Notes: generated from the sequence alone by a model not told the origin. Positions 17,386 to 26,682 are shown, counted from the stretch's first letter. The stretch is 64,000 nucleotides of DNA from Betaproteobacteria bacterium Ga0077527 (GCA_001464815.1 LNDW01000024.1:192712-256711); one strand, 5' to 3'. A program made the numbers and translations.

Positions 17386-18087
17386 CTATTTCAGGAAGGG
17401 CGGCGAGAGCAGGCGCAAGCCCACCGAAAACCAGCGCGCACCGGGCTTGTCGCCGTACTGGTTACCGTAGGTGGCATCGATCTGCACACGGTTGGGCACC
17501 AGCCACAGACGCAGGCCTGCCTGATAAGCCGCGTTGCCGCGGCTTTCACCGAAGGTTTCGGCAATCAGGAACACCCGCGGTGTGATCAGGGTTTCTGAAC
17601 CGGCGCCCCAGGTCGCGCGGGCATGGTCGTTGCGGACATGGCGCGCGCCGCCGTTCAGGTGCAGCACCACGCGGTCGTCGGCAAAGGAAAAACTCGCCGG
17701 CACATAGAAATAGGGGTCACCAAGGTTGCGGCCGTTGAAATCCGCCGGATGTGCGCCGTAACCGATGGCGAGGCCGACGCCATAGCCATTGGTTTCCAGC
17801 GGCTTGAGCAGGGTCTTGCCCTGCAACACGACATCGCTGGTCGAACTGCCGCCGCCTTCTCGCGTCACCGCACCGCCGAGGGTCAGCTCGAGATTGCCGG
17901 TGAAATTGCAGGCGGGCAGCGCCCACAGCTCGCGGCTGCCGCGGTTGGTGCGTGACCAGGCTTCGACCTGGCAGGCTTTGGCGTCGACGGTGCGCGCGTC
18001 GTCGGTGATCATCGGCCGCGCGGGGTGCGCCACCGTGGGCGCGAGCATCAGCGCGAAGGTGATCGCGCGGATGCGGCGGGTGTTCAC
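17386..18087 (-). CDS. Secreted, probably outer-membrane beta-barrel protein
   Basis: A 233-residue protein with an N-terminal signal sequence (ITFALMLAPTVAHPA). Alternating hydrophobic strands such as LELTLGGAV, GYGVGLAIGYG, DRVVLHLNGGA and WFSVGLRLLSPPF are typical of outer-membrane barrels. Two cysteines (CQVEAW, LPACNF) could form a disulfide. No family can be named with confidence. The GTG start at 18087 overlaps the upstream alpha/beta hydrolase stop by 4 nt, so the two exported proteins are probably made together. Confidence 0.65.
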   Translation of the reverse strand: MNTRRIRAITFALMLAPTVAHPARPMITDDARTVDAKACQVEAWSRTNRGSRELWALPACNFTGNLELTLGGAVTREGGGSSTSDVVLQGKTLLKPLETNGYGVGLAIGYGAHPADFNGRNLGDPYFYVPASFSFADDRVVLHLNGGARHVRNDHARATWGAGSETLITPRVFLIAETFGESRGNAAYQAGLRLWLVPNRVQIDATYGNQYGDKPGARWFSVGLRLLSPPFLK

Positions 18088-18821
18088 CGTGTCACGCGGT
18101 CGAGGAACAGCTTTACCGTGCGCACCAGTTCGGTTGTTGAACCATTGAAGTAGTGATCGGCGCCGGCAACCTGGATTTGCGCCGAGCCGCGGATGCCCGT
18201 GATCGAAGCCGCGCGCTTTTGCGCGAGTCCGAGCACACCGGGAAAATCTTTTTCACCGTAGAGATCGAGCACGGGCATGTCAAAAGTTTCCGGTCGCGTG
18301 TATTCGCTGGTGATGCCTATCGACACCCAGGCATCAATCGCCGGCCGGCCCGGCGTGTTCAGAAAAGCATTGCTCATGCGCGCGCCAAGGCTGTGGGAGA
18401 CGATGGCGATTTTGCGCAGGCCATTGTTGCGCAGATATTGCACGGCAGCGGCAATACGTTCGGCCGCTTCCGGAAACAGCTGCGGATAGGCGCTGCCCGG
18501 TGCATCGGCGGCGAGCACCGGCATCTGCACCGACAGCGTGGTGTAGCCCTGGTCGGAGAGCTGGCTGCGCAGTGGATTGATCAGGCCCCAGTCCGGATGT
18601 ACGCCCTGGCCGTGAACCACAACCACACCGGCCTGCGCCTTGGCATTGGGCGTGTGGATGGCGAGGAATTTTCGCCCCGACGGCAGCGTCAACGGCACCG
18701 GGTCACCGACCAGTATTGTTGGCGTGATCTCGTCGGCCCAGCGCTGCTCGCGGGCGTAGTCGGCCTGGGCCAGCACGTTCAGGCTGAAGAACAGACTGAA
18801 CAACAGCAGGAAGGTGCGCAT
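18084..18821 (-). CDS. Exported alpha/beta-hydrolase-like protein (DUF3530 type)
   Basis: A 245-residue protein with a signal peptide (MRTFLLLFSLFFSLNVLAQA). An oxyanion-side motif VVVHGQGVHPDW is near residue 67, a nucleophile elbow SHSLGA near 143, an Asp in YGEKDFPG and a His in GADHYFNG, giving a full Ser-Asp-His set. The pattern fits the DUF3530 group. The natural substrate is unknown. Its start overlaps the stop of the upstream crotonase gene by 1 nt (TGATG), and its stop overlaps the barrel gene. Confidence 0.75.
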   Translation of the reverse strand: MRTFLLLFSLFFSLNVLAQADYAREQRWADEITPTILVGDPVPLTLPSGRKFLAIHTPNAKAQAGVVVVHGQGVHPDWGLINPLRSQLSDQGYTTLSVQMPVLAADAPGSAYPQLFPEAAERIAAAVQYLRNNGLRKIAIVSHSLGARMSNAFLNTPGRPAIDAWVSIGITSEYTRPETFDMPVLDLYGEKDFPGVLGLAQKRAASITGIRGSAQIQVAGADHYFNGSTTELVRTVKLFLDRVTR

Positions 18822-19600
18822 CAGCGTCCCCTGAAATCCGGTTTGGTCTTGGCGAGGAAGGCACGTACGCCTTCCTTGTAGTCTTCGGTGTCGAAACAGG
18901 CGAAACCTTTATTCCATTCGCCGGACGGAATGTCCGCGCACGGTGTCAGGCGCTCGATGAACTGTTTATGCCAGCGTGCGACCAGCGGCGCGCCGTCGGC
19001 GATGCGCCGTGCCAGCGCATAGGCTTCCTTTTCGACGTCACCATCGGCGACCACGCGGTTGACCAGGCCTTTGTGGAAGGCCTCGGCGGCATCGAAGACG
19101 CGGCCCTCGAGCAGGATTTCCAGCGTCACCGCGCGGCCGACCAGCGCGAGCAGTCCGGCGAGTTCGCCATAACCCATGGTCAGGCCGAGTTTGCTGATCG
19201 GCACGCCGAAGCGGCTGGAGCTGCCACAGATGCGCATGTCGCACATCGCGGCGATTTCGAGGCCGCCGCCGACGCAGGCGCCTTCGATCAGAGCCACGGT
19301 TGGATGTTTGCATTGCGCCACCGCCTGCATCGTGGCGTGGATCAGCTCGCCATACTCCCTGGCCTGGCGCGCGTCGGTACGTTCGCTGGCGAATTCGGCG
19401 ATGTCGGCACCCGCAGCGAAGGCCTTGCCGCCGGCGCCGCGCAGCACGATGCAGCGCAGGCTGTTGTCGGACGACAGTTCGCGGATGTGGTTGCCTAGGC
19501 CTTCCCACATCGCGCGGTTCAGCGCGTTGAGCCGTTCGGGGCGGTTCAGCGTGAGGGTGGCGATGTCGCCGTCACGCGAGAGCAGCAGGCCATTGTCCAT
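18821..19600 (-). CDS. Enoyl-CoA hydratase/isomerase family protein
   Basis: A 259-residue crotonase-fold protein. The oxyanion-hole segments GKAFAAGADIAEF and GACVGGGLEIAAMCD are present; the latter keeps the first catalytic Glu. The second Glu, in PE-x-x-LG of true hydratases, is Ile here (FGVPISKLGL), so simple enoyl-CoA hydration is uncertain. The ATG at 19600 (MDNGLLLSRDG) is chosen because the frame upstream runs into the previous gene. It follows a sugar isomerase-like gene by 22 bp. A paralogue with the same Glu loss is at 30854-31639. Confidence 0.85.
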   Translation of the reverse strand: MDNGLLLSRDGDIATLTLNRPERLNALNRAMWEGLGNHIRELSSDNSLRCIVLRGAGGKAFAAGADIAEFASERTDARQAREYGELIHATMQAVAQCKHPTVALIEGACVGGGLEIAAMCDMRICGSSSRFGVPISKLGLTMGYGELAGLLALVGRAVTLEILLEGRVFDAAEAFHKGLVNRVVADGDVEKEAYALARRIADGAPLVARWHKQFIERLTPCADIPSGEWNKGFACFDTEDYKEGVRAFLAKTKPDFRGR

Positions 19601-19622
19601 GTTGTTGTTTATGTGACCGACT

Positions 19623-20453
19623 TCATGCCGTGGCAACGCCGGCATCGCGGGCATGGCCGGCAAGTACTTCGCGCGCGGCGAGCATGTCATCGAGCGTGCC
19701 GAAGGCATTGGTGTAGGTGCCGCGAAAACCCTTGTCTTCGATCAGCCTGAACATGGCTGCAAAGTCGAGATCACCGCGGCCCGGAATCAGGTGTTGTTCC
19801 TTGCCGTTGCGAAAACAATCGGCAAGGCGCACTTCTCCGACGCGCGCGAAATCAAGTGCGGCGACAAAACCCCCGATGCCCTCGGGCACCAGGTGGGCGT
19901 GGTTCGCGGTGAAGGACAGTTTGAATGCCGGTGAGGCGATGTCCCAGTAGTACTGCCATTCCTCGAGGTTATGGGCGAGGTAATGGACTTCGGCGTCGGC
20001 CGGCTCCTTGTTTAAATTCTCCAATAAAATCAATGACTTATGTTTTTCAGCATAGGCAACTATACGTTTCAGACGGTCCTTGCCGCTTTGCATGCGCAGT
20101 GCACGGTCGGAACCGAAGTGATAGCCGGCATGGACCACGATCCACTGCGCGCCAAGCTTGGGCGCAACTTCAACATAGCTGCGCAGATAGGCTTCGACGC
20201 CGTCGCCGACATACGGTGAATACTCGGCAACGTTGACCGCCGACAGCGTATGCAGCGCCAGATCCACACCGTGCTGCTCGAGTGCGGAGCGGATGCGCGC
20301 GCAGCGTGCGTCATCAAAGGTGTTGACGGCGTTGGCCGCGGTGTCGAGCTGGATGTCGATGTGGCGCACGCCATTACGCGCGGCCCAGGAAATGGCTTCT
20401 TCCAGCGGCAGGCGGCGGCCGATGTCGATGCCGATGCGGTCGATGAAATTCAT
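19623..20453 (-). CDS. Sugar phosphate isomerase/epimerase family protein
   Basis: A 276-residue TIM-barrel protein of the AP endonuclease 2/xylose isomerase-like superfamily. Likely metal-site segments are HTLSAVNVAEYS, WIVVHAGYHFG, LILLENLN and LSFTANHAHL. Members isomerise or epimerise keto acids and sugars, or act on inositol-like compounds. The substrate is not evident. The ATG at 20453 (MNFIDRIGIDIG) fits; an upstream frame to 20540 has no support. It lies between a Bug receptor and a crotonase gene on the same strand. Confidence 0.78.
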   Translation of the reverse strand: MNFIDRIGIDIGRRLPLEEAISWAARNGVRHIDIQLDTAANAVNTFDDARCARIRSALEQHGVDLALHTLSAVNVAEYSPYVGDGVEAYLRSYVEVAPKLGAQWIVVHAGYHFGSDRALRMQSGKDRLKRIVAYAEKHKSLILLENLNKEPADAEVHYLAHNLEEWQYYWDIASPAFKLSFTANHAHLVPEGIGGFVAALDFARVGEVRLADCFRNGKEQHLIPGRGDLDFAAMFRLIEDKGFRGTYTNAFGTLDDMLAAREVLAGHARDAGVATA

Positions 20454-20497
20454 GGTGTGTAGTTGGGATCGGGGGAAATTGTAAAAACAATGACAGT

Positions 20498-21460
20498 TTA
20501 CTCGGGCTTGGCGCCGGTGGCCTTGACCACCTTGCCCCATTTCTCGGTTTCAGATTTCAGGTAGGCGGTGAATTCAGCCGGCGAATTCATCACGGGATCA
20601 ACACCCTGCTGCTCCAGCCGCTGGCGGATGTCGTCGCGGCGCAGCACCCTGTGTGTGGCGGCGTTCAGGGTGTCGATCACCGCCTTAGGCGTGCCGGCCG
20701 GCGCGAGCAGGCCGTACCAGGTGCTGTAGTCGAAACCCGGTACGCCGCCCTCAACCAGCGTTGGCACATCGGGCGTTGCTGGCGAGCGTTTCGCAGTGGT
20801 CACCGCCAGCGCGCGCATACGGCCGCTTTTGACATGGGGCAGCGCCGAGGCAAAAGTTGACACCATCATGTTGACCTGGCCGCCGAGCAGATCGGTCAAC
20901 GCCGGGCCGGTGCCCTTGTACGGCACATGCACGATATCGATTTTGGTCAACAGCTTCAGCAGTTCCGCGGCGAGATGGGTGCCGGAACCGGTGCCGGCGG
21001 AGGCGTAGTTGTATTTGCCGGGATTGGCGCGCGCAAGGTCGATGAACTCCTTCAGGTTGCGCGCCGGAATCGCCGGGTGGATCACCATGATGTTCGGTTG
21101 CACCGCGGCCAGCGTGACCGGCGCGAGGTCGCGCAGCGTGTCGTAACGCAGCCTGGTGTACAGCGTGGCGTTGAAGGCGAGGCTGATGTTGCCGAACAGC
21201 AGCGTGTAACCGTCGGCCGGCGACTTGGCGGCGATTTCGGTGCCGAGTGTCGAGCCGGCGCCGCCGCGGTTATCGATCACCACCGGCTGGCCCAGCGCTT
21301 CGCTCAAGCCCTGACCGACAATGCGGCCGATGATGTCGGTGCCGCCGCCCGGTGCGAACGGCACCACCATGCGAATTGGCCGCTCGGGATATTTTTGGGC
21401 GTGGGCTGGCGGCGCCGCTGCGAGCAACGCAGCGAAAAAGATGGCAGCGCGTGTGGACAT
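20498..21460 (-). CDS. Bug/TctC-type periplasmic solute-binding protein
   Basis: A 320-residue receptor with a signal peptide (FFAALLAAAPPAHAQ), then KYPERPIRMVVPFAPGGGTD and VIDNRGGAGSTLG. GAGGAG lies before the ATG at 21460; the frame upstream to 21565 is not needed. It sits between the aminotransferase gene and the sugar isomerase gene, all on the minus strand, so it may supply the substrate of that pathway. Confidence 0.9.
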   Translation of the reverse strand: MSTRAAIFFAALLAAAPPAHAQKYPERPIRMVVPFAPGGGTDIIGRIVGQGLSEALGQPVVIDNRGGAGSTLGTEIAAKSPADGYTLLFGNISLAFNATLYTRLRYDTLRDLAPVTLAAVQPNIMVIHPAIPARNLKEFIDLARANPGKYNYASAGTGSGTHLAAELLKLLTKIDIVHVPYKGTGPALTDLLGGQVNMMVSTFASALPHVKSGRMRALAVTTAKRSPATPDVPTLVEGGVPGFDYSTWYGLLAPAGTPKAVIDTLNAATHRVLRRDDIRQRLEQQGVDPVMNSPAEFTAYLKSETEKWGKVVKATGAKPE

Positions 21461-21572
21461 GGGACTCCTCGTTCGGGTATTGCCGGAGTCCGCAGTCTTG
21501 TTGCAACCGCGGCAGGTGACCGCTGTGCTGCTGCAATATGCTCCGGGGAAACCGGAGCATATCACCGGCGTT

Positions 21573-22772
21573 TCAGGCAGCCTTGGCGCTGCGGGCCGCT
21601 GATTTGCCGCCGGTCAGGTAATCCATCGCCGCGGTGACACCGCCCTTTTTGTGCGGCACACCGGCCAGCTCGAGGCCCATCTCGACACCGGCCAGTGTGC
21701 CGAGCAGAGTGAGGTCGTTGAAGTCGCCGAGATGGCCGATGCGGAACACCTTGTCGGCGATCTTGCCCAGGCCGCTGCCCAGCGACATGTTGAAGTGCTC
21801 AAGTACGACTTTGCGGAAGGCCACCTCGCTGTGGCCTGCGGGCATCAGCACCGCGGTCAGCACGCCGGAGTATTCGGCCGGGTTCTGGCACAGCACCTCA
21901 AGGCCCCAGGCATTCACCGCGCGGCGCGTGGCTTCGGCATGGCGCTGGTGGCGCGCGAACACCTGGTCGAGGCCTTCTTCATCGAGCAGCATTTTCAGCG
22001 CCTCGCGCAGGCCGTAGAGCAGGTTGGTCGCCGGGGTGTACGGGAAAAAGCCGTTCTTGTTCGGCGCCAGCATTTCATCCCAGGACCAGTACGAGCGCGG
22101 CAGCTTCGCATTCTGGCTGGCAGCGAGGGCCTTTGCCGAAATTGCATTGAACGACAGACCCGGCGGCAGCATCAGGCCCTTCTGAGAACCGGCAACCGTG
22201 ACATCGACACCCCATTCGTCATGGCGATAATCGACCGAGCCGAGGCCGGAGATGGTGTCGACCATGAACAGCGCGGGATGCTTCGCGCGGTCGATGGCTT
22301 TGCGCACCTCACCGATGCGCGAGGTGGCGCCGGTGGAGGTTTCGTTGTGCACCACGCACACCGCCTTGATCGTGTGACCCTTGTCTTCGAGCAGGCGCGC
22401 TTCGATCGCCGCCGGATCGGCGCCGTGACGCCAGTCGCCGCTGATGAATTCGGGCTTGAGGCCGAGGCGTAGCGCGAGGTTTTTCCACAGCGTCGCGAAC
22501 TGGCCGCTTTCATACATCAGCACGGTGTCGCCGGGCGACAGCGTGTTGACCAGCGCCGCTTCCCAGGCGCCGGTGCCGGAGGCCGGGTAGATGATGACGT
22601 CGGCCTGGGTTTTGAACATGCGCTTCATGCCGGCGAGTACATCCTTGCCGAGCCGGGCGAATTCGGGGCCGCGGTGGTCGATCACCGGCATGTCGATGGC
22701 GCGCATCACGCGCTCGGGCACGGTGCTCGGTCCGGGAATCTGCAGGAAATGACGGCCGGCGGTGTAGGTCAT
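21573..22772 (-). CDS. Class V aminotransferase, serine-glyoxylate type
   Basis: A 399-residue PLP enzyme. The N-terminus HFLQIPGPSTVPERVM and the segment VDTISGLGSVDYRHDEW are characteristic of alanine/serine-glyoxylate aminotransferases, and the PLP-binding Lys is in AGSQKGLMLPPG near residue 200. It would convert glyoxylate to glycine with serine or alanine as donor. The ATG at 22772 follows GGGAG. It is divergent from a GntR regulator with a shared operator motif, and across it from an FAD/Fe-S dehydrogenase of the glycolate/lactate type. Confidence 0.87.
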   Translation of the reverse strand: MTYTAGRHFLQIPGPSTVPERVMRAIDMPVIDHRGPEFARLGKDVLAGMKRMFKTQADVIIYPASGTGAWEAALVNTLSPGDTVLMYESGQFATLWKNLALRLGLKPEFISGDWRHGADPAAIEARLLEDKGHTIKAVCVVHNETSTGATSRIGEVRKAIDRAKHPALFMVDTISGLGSVDYRHDEWGVDVTVAGSQKGLMLPPGLSFNAISAKALAASQNAKLPRSYWSWDEMLAPNKNGFFPYTPATNLLYGLREALKMLLDEEGLDQVFARHQRHAEATRRAVNAWGLEVLCQNPAEYSGVLTAVLMPAGHSEVAFRKVVLEHFNMSLGSGLGKIADKVFRIGHLGDFNDLTLLGTLAGVEMGLELAGVPHKKGGVTAAMDYLTGGKSAARSAKAA

Positions 22773-22837
22773 GGCAATGCTCCCAGGGCAGGTAGAGCCG
22801 GCATGGTAATCCCGGCAGGTCTCGACAGGCAATCAAT

Positions 22838-22851
22838 TTTTGTATGCAAAA
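22838..22851. promoter_or_regulatory. Putative GntR operator near the aminotransferase gene
   Basis: TTTTGTATGCAAAA is an imperfect palindrome (TTTTG-N4-CAAAA). It shares the 10-nt word TTTGTATGCA, in the opposite orientation, with the site beside the regulator gene at 22961-22970. FCD-type GntR regulators commonly bind TTGTATACAA-like palindromes. The pairing at both ends of the divergent region suggests control of both transcripts. Confidence 0.5.
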
Positions 22852-22932
22852 TTTAATATTACGCGGAATCTAAGATTTATCGCGCCCTAATAATCAACAT
22901 AAATAATTGTTTTAATTGAATTATTTGTATAA

Positions 22933-22970
22933 TTGCCCGAATCGTCCATAGCGGGTATTATGCATACAAA
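22933..22970 (+). promoter_or_regulatory. Putative promoter and operator of the GntR gene
   Basis: TTGCCC (22933-22938) and TATTAT (22956-22961) are spaced by 17 bp. The word TGCATACAAA (22961-22970) starts at the last base of the -10 element and is the reverse complement of part of the site at 22838-22851. This placement would allow repression of the regulator by itself. It is inferred from sequence only. Confidence 0.45.
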
Positions 22971-22993
22971 GTGATATTCAAGGATCAACCCTG

Positions 22994-23704
22994 ATGACCC
23001 CGGTAACCCATTCAATCCCGGCCAATGTGACTTCGCTGTCCGAACACCGCCTGCTGCACGAGGCCGTCATCGACCGCCTGCGCGACCTGATTGTGACCGG
23101 CGAACTGGCGCCCGAGGCCAAGCTCAACGAACGGGTGCTGGCCGAGCGGCTCGGCACCTCGCGCACGCCGTTGCGCGAGGCGATCAAGTTTCTGGCGTCC
23201 GAAGGCCTGGTCGAGCTGGTGCCGAACCGTGGCGCGGTGGTGGCTCCGCTGAAGCCGGAAAAAATGCGCGAGGTCTTCGTGGTGCTCGGTGCCCTTGAGG
23301 CACTCGCCGGTGAGCAGGCCTGCCGCAACGCCAGTGAGGCCGACATCGCCGACATCCGCGCGCTGCACTATCACATGCTCGCCCACCATGCCCGCGGCGA
23401 GCTGGCGCAGTACTTCCGCTACAACCAGTTGATTCACCAGCGCATTCTGGATTGCGCCCGCAATGTCACGCTGAGCCAGACCTGGAGCGCGCTCAACGCC
23501 CATGTCCGGCGTGCCCGTTACATGGCCAACCTGTCGCGTGAACGCTGGGACCAGGCAGTGAAGGAGCATGAGGAGATGCTCGATGCGCTGAGCCGGCGCG
23601 ATGGCGCAAAACTGCAGGCGTTGCTGCGCGACCACCTCGCCAACAAGCTGGTGCTGGTGATGGAAGCACTCGGCGGTGGCGTCGCGGCGGAGGGTGCACG
23701 ATGA
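22994..23704 (+). CDS. GntR-family regulator with FCD domain
   Basis: A 236-residue regulator. The winged-helix part has LHEAVIDRLRDLIVTGEL near residue 21 and the recognition region LAERLGTSRTPLREAIKFL near 52. The C-terminal FCD ligand domain carries the metal-type residues in FRYNQLIHQRIL, HVRRARY and EHEEML. Ligands of this subfamily are often hydroxy or keto acids. It overlaps the downstream dehydrogenase by 4 nt (ATGA) and is divergent from the aminotransferase gene, so it probably controls both. Confidence 0.9.
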   Translation: MTPVTHSIPANVTSLSEHRLLHEAVIDRLRDLIVTGELAPEAKLNERVLAERLGTSRTPLREAIKFLASEGLVELVPNRGAVVAPLKPEKMREVFVVLGALEALAGEQACRNASEADIADIRALHYHMLAHHARGELAQYFRYNQLIHQRILDCARNVTLSQTWSALNAHVRRARYMANLSRERWDQAVKEHEEMLDALSRRDGAKLQALLRDHLANKLVLVMEALGGGVAAEGAR

Positions 23705-26628
23705 ACGCCCCCGCACAACCGGTGCATTTCACGCGCACCTCGCCCGACCGCAGCACATTGGCGCGCAAGCTGCGCCGCGAAGTGCGCGGCGCGGTGCTGT
23801 TCGACGCCGCCTCGCGCGGCCGTTATGCCACCGACGCCTCGATCTACCAGATCGAGCCGGTCGGTGTGGTGGTGCCGCGAGATGACAATGACGCGCTGGC
23901 GGCGATGCAGATCGCGATCGAGGCCGGCATCCCGGTGCTGCCGCGCGGCGGCGGCACCTCGCAGTGCGGGCAGACTGTCGGCGCGGCACTGGTGCTGGAT
24001 GTATCGAAGCACCTCAATGAAATCCTCGCCTTCGACCGCGATGCCGCCACGGTGACCGTGCAGCCGGGAATGGTGCTCGACCACCTCAATGCCTGGTTGA
24101 AGCCCCACGGCCTGTGGTTTCCGGTGGATGTCTCGACCAGCGCGCAGGCCACCATCGGCGGCATGACCGGCAACAATTCATGCGGCTCGCGCTCGATCCA
24201 GTACGGCAACATGGTGCACAACGTGCTGGGCATCGATGCCTGGCTTGCCGATGGCGCCTCGTACCGCTTCGGCGCGCTGCCGCAAAACTTCGAGCAACTC
24301 GATGCTCCGCAGGGTTATCGCGAACTGGTGGCGCGCATCAACGCCATCGCCCGCCGCGAGGCCGAGGAAATCGAGCACCGCTATCCCAAGGTGCTGCGCC
24401 GGGTCGGCGGCTACAACCTTGACATGATGCTGCCCGACGGCGCCAACATGGCGCATCTGCTGGTCGGTTCCGAGGGCACGCTGGCGTTCTCGCGGCGCAT
24501 CGAGCTCAAGCTCTCGCCGCTGCCCAAACACAAGACCCTGGGCATCTGCCACTTCCCGACCTTCTATCAGTCGATGGAGGCGCCGCAGCACATCGTCGGC
24601 CTGAAGCCGGCGGCGGTGGAGCTGGTCGATGACACGATGATCGCGCTGGCGCGCAGCAACCCGGCCTTCCTGCCCATCGTCAACCAGTGCGTGAATGGCG
24701 AGCCGGCGGCGATCCTGCTGGTGGAATTCGCCGGCGAGGATCGCGATGAGCAGATCCGCCGGCTGAAACAACTGTCCGAACTGATGGCTGACCGCGGCCT
24801 GCCGGGCAGCGTGGTTGAAGTGATAGACCCGGCGCTCCAAAAAGAGTTTTGGGAAGTGCGCAAGGCCGGACTGAACATCATGATGTCGATGAAGGGCGAC
24901 GGCAAACCGGTATCCTTCATCGAGGACTGCGCGGTGCCGCTGGAACACCTCGCCGAATACACCGACCGCCTGACCCAGGTCTTTCACAAGCACGGCACCA
25001 GGGGCACCTGGTACGCGCACGCCTCCGTAGGCTGCCTGCATGTGCGGCCGATCCTCGACATGCGCCGCGACGGCGCGCAAAAAATGCGCGCCATCGCCGA
25101 AGAGGCGGCGGCGATGGTGAAGCAATACAAGGGATCCTACTCCGGCGAGCATGGCGACGGTCTGGTGCGCTCGGAATGGATCGCGCCTTTCTTCGGTCCG
25201 AAGCTGGTCGCCGCCTTCGAGGAAATCAAGGACCTGTTTGATCCAAAAGGGGTGATGAACCCCGGCAAGATCGTGCGCCCGTCGAAGCAGGACGACCGCA
25301 GCCTGTTCCGTTTCAAGCCCGACTATGCCGCCAAGCCACCGGTGCCCGCACTCGACTGGTCCGCGTGGGAAGTGGGCGCCGAAAATCGCGGCGCCGGCTT
25401 CGCCAAGGCCGTCGAGATGTGCAACAACAACGGCCACTGCCGCAAGTTCGACGCCGGCACCATGTGCCCCTCGTACCGCGTCACCCGCGACGAGCAGCAC
25501 CTGACACGCGGCCGCGCCAACACCCTGCGCCTGGCGTTGTCCGGCCAGCTTGGCGATAACGGCCTGACTTCGCCCGCGGTGCGTGATGCGATGGAGCTGT
25601 GTGTGTCGTGCAAGGGCTGCAAGCGCGAATGCCCGACCGGCATCGACATGGCCAAGATGAAAATCGAGTTCCTGCACCACTGGCGGCGCCATCACGGGCT
25701 GAACCTGAAGGAACGCCTGATCGCCTTCCTGCCGCGTTACGCGCCCTGGGCCGCCGCTTGGGCGCCGCTGATGAACGGGCTGCAGCGCCTGGGCAAACCG
25801 CTGCTCGGCTTCGCGCCGCAGCGTTCCTTGCCGTCATGGCGCAGCAACCCCTTCATCGATCCGGCACAGCCGGTGGCCGGCACCGGCCGCGAAGTGGTGC
25901 TGCTGGTTGATACCTTCAACCGTTATTTCGAGCCGGAGAATGCGCGCGCCGCGGTGCGGGTGCTGCAGGCCGCGGGATACACCGTGCACCTGCCGCAGGC
26001 TGCTGACAGTGATCGCCCGCTGTGCTGCGGCCGCACCTTTCTCGCCAGCGGTCTGGTGGACGAGGCACGGCAGGAGGCGCAGCGCACGCTGGATACGCTG
26101 CGGCCTTATGTACAACGCGGTGTGCCGGTGGTCGGACTGGAACCGTCCTGCCTGCTCGGTCTGCGAGACGAATTCCTGTCCATGCTGCCGGGTGCGGATG
26201 CCGAAGCGCTGGCTGGTCAGGCGCTGCTGTTCGAGGAATTTCTCGCCCGCGAGCATGAAGCCGGGCAGTTGCAACTCAAACTGAAGGCGCTGCCGCAACC
26301 GAAAGCGCTGTTACACGGCCATTGCCACCAGAAAGCCTTCGCTGCGATGCCGGCAGTGCAGAAAGTGCTGGGCCTGGTGCCGGGGCTGAAAGTCGAGACC
26401 GTCGAATCCAGTTGCTGTGGCATGGCCGGCAGTTTTGGGTATGAAGCGAAACACTACGACGTATCGATGCGCATGGCCGAGGCCTCACTGCTGCCGAAAG
26501 TACGCGAGGCTGGCGAACACACACTGATCGTTGCCGATGGCACCAGCTGCCGCCATCAGATTCAGGACGGCACGCGGCGCGAGGCGGTGCATGTGGCGCG
26601 GGTGCTGGAGGCGGCGCTCGCCGACTAA
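23701..26628 (+). CDS. FAD-linked oxidoreductase fused to Fe-S and CCG domains
   Basis: A 975-residue protein. Residues about 40-220 form an FAD-binding type 4 domain (VLPRGGGTSQCGQTV, GGMTGNNSCGSRSIQYGN), followed by an FAD-oxidase C domain to about 540 with HASVGCLHVRP and GEHGDG. Next is a ferredoxin-like segment with CNNNGHCRKF and CVSCKGCKRECPTG, and then two cysteine-rich CCG motifs (LCCGRTF, SCCGMAGSFG). The layout matches YdiJ-like and D-lactate/2-hydroxyacid dehydrogenases that feed electrons to the membrane. Glycolate is a possible substrate given the glyoxylate aminotransferase next door. It is translationally coupled to the GntR gene. Confidence 0.88.
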   Translation: MNAPAQPVHFTRTSPDRSTLARKLRREVRGAVLFDAASRGRYATDASIYQIEPVGVVVPRDDNDALAAMQIAIEAGIPVLPRGGGTSQCGQTVGAALVLDVSKHLNEILAFDRDAATVTVQPGMVLDHLNAWLKPHGLWFPVDVSTSAQATIGGMTGNNSCGSRSIQYGNMVHNVLGIDAWLADGASYRFGALPQNFEQLDAPQGYRELVARINAIARREAEEIEHRYPKVLRRVGGYNLDMMLPDGANMAHLLVGSEGTLAFSRRIELKLSPLPKHKTLGICHFPTFYQSMEAPQHIVGLKPAAVELVDDTMIALARSNPAFLPIVNQCVNGEPAAILLVEFAGEDRDEQIRRLKQLSELMADRGLPGSVVEVIDPALQKEFWEVRKAGLNIMMSMKGDGKPVSFIEDCAVPLEHLAEYTDRLTQVFHKHGTRGTWYAHASVGCLHVRPILDMRRDGAQKMRAIAEEAAAMVKQYKGSYSGEHGDGLVRSEWIAPFFGPKLVAAFEEIKDLFDPKGVMNPGKIVRPSKQDDRSLFRFKPDYAAKPPVPALDWSAWEVGAENRGAGFAKAVEMCNNNGHCRKFDAGTMCPSYRVTRDEQHLTRGRANTLRLALSGQLGDNGLTSPAVRDAMELCVSCKGCKRECPTGIDMAKMKIEFLHHWRRHHGLNLKERLIAFLPRYAPWAAAWAPLMNGLQRLGKPLLGFAPQRSLPSWRSNPFIDPAQPVAGTGREVVLLVDTFNRYFEPENARAAVRVLQAAGYTVHLPQAADSDRPLCCGRTFLASGLVDEARQEAQRTLDTLRPYVQRGVPVVGLEPSCLLGLRDEFLSMLPGADAEALAGQALLFEEFLAREHEAGQLQLKLKALPQPKALLHGHCHQKAFAAMPAVQKVLGLVPGLKVETVESSCCGMAGSFGYEAKHYDVSMRMAEASLLPKVREAGEHTLIVADGTSCRHQIQDGTRREAVHVARVLEAALAD

Positions 26629-26682
26629 AACGTATCGCCCCTGCGTACCACACCACCATTTTGATGAAGAGCATCAGCCATC

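Noticed and set aside
24178-25695. A 505-codon minus-strand frame
   Set aside because: It is antisense to the FAD/Fe-S dehydrogenase, whose motifs are strong across the whole region.
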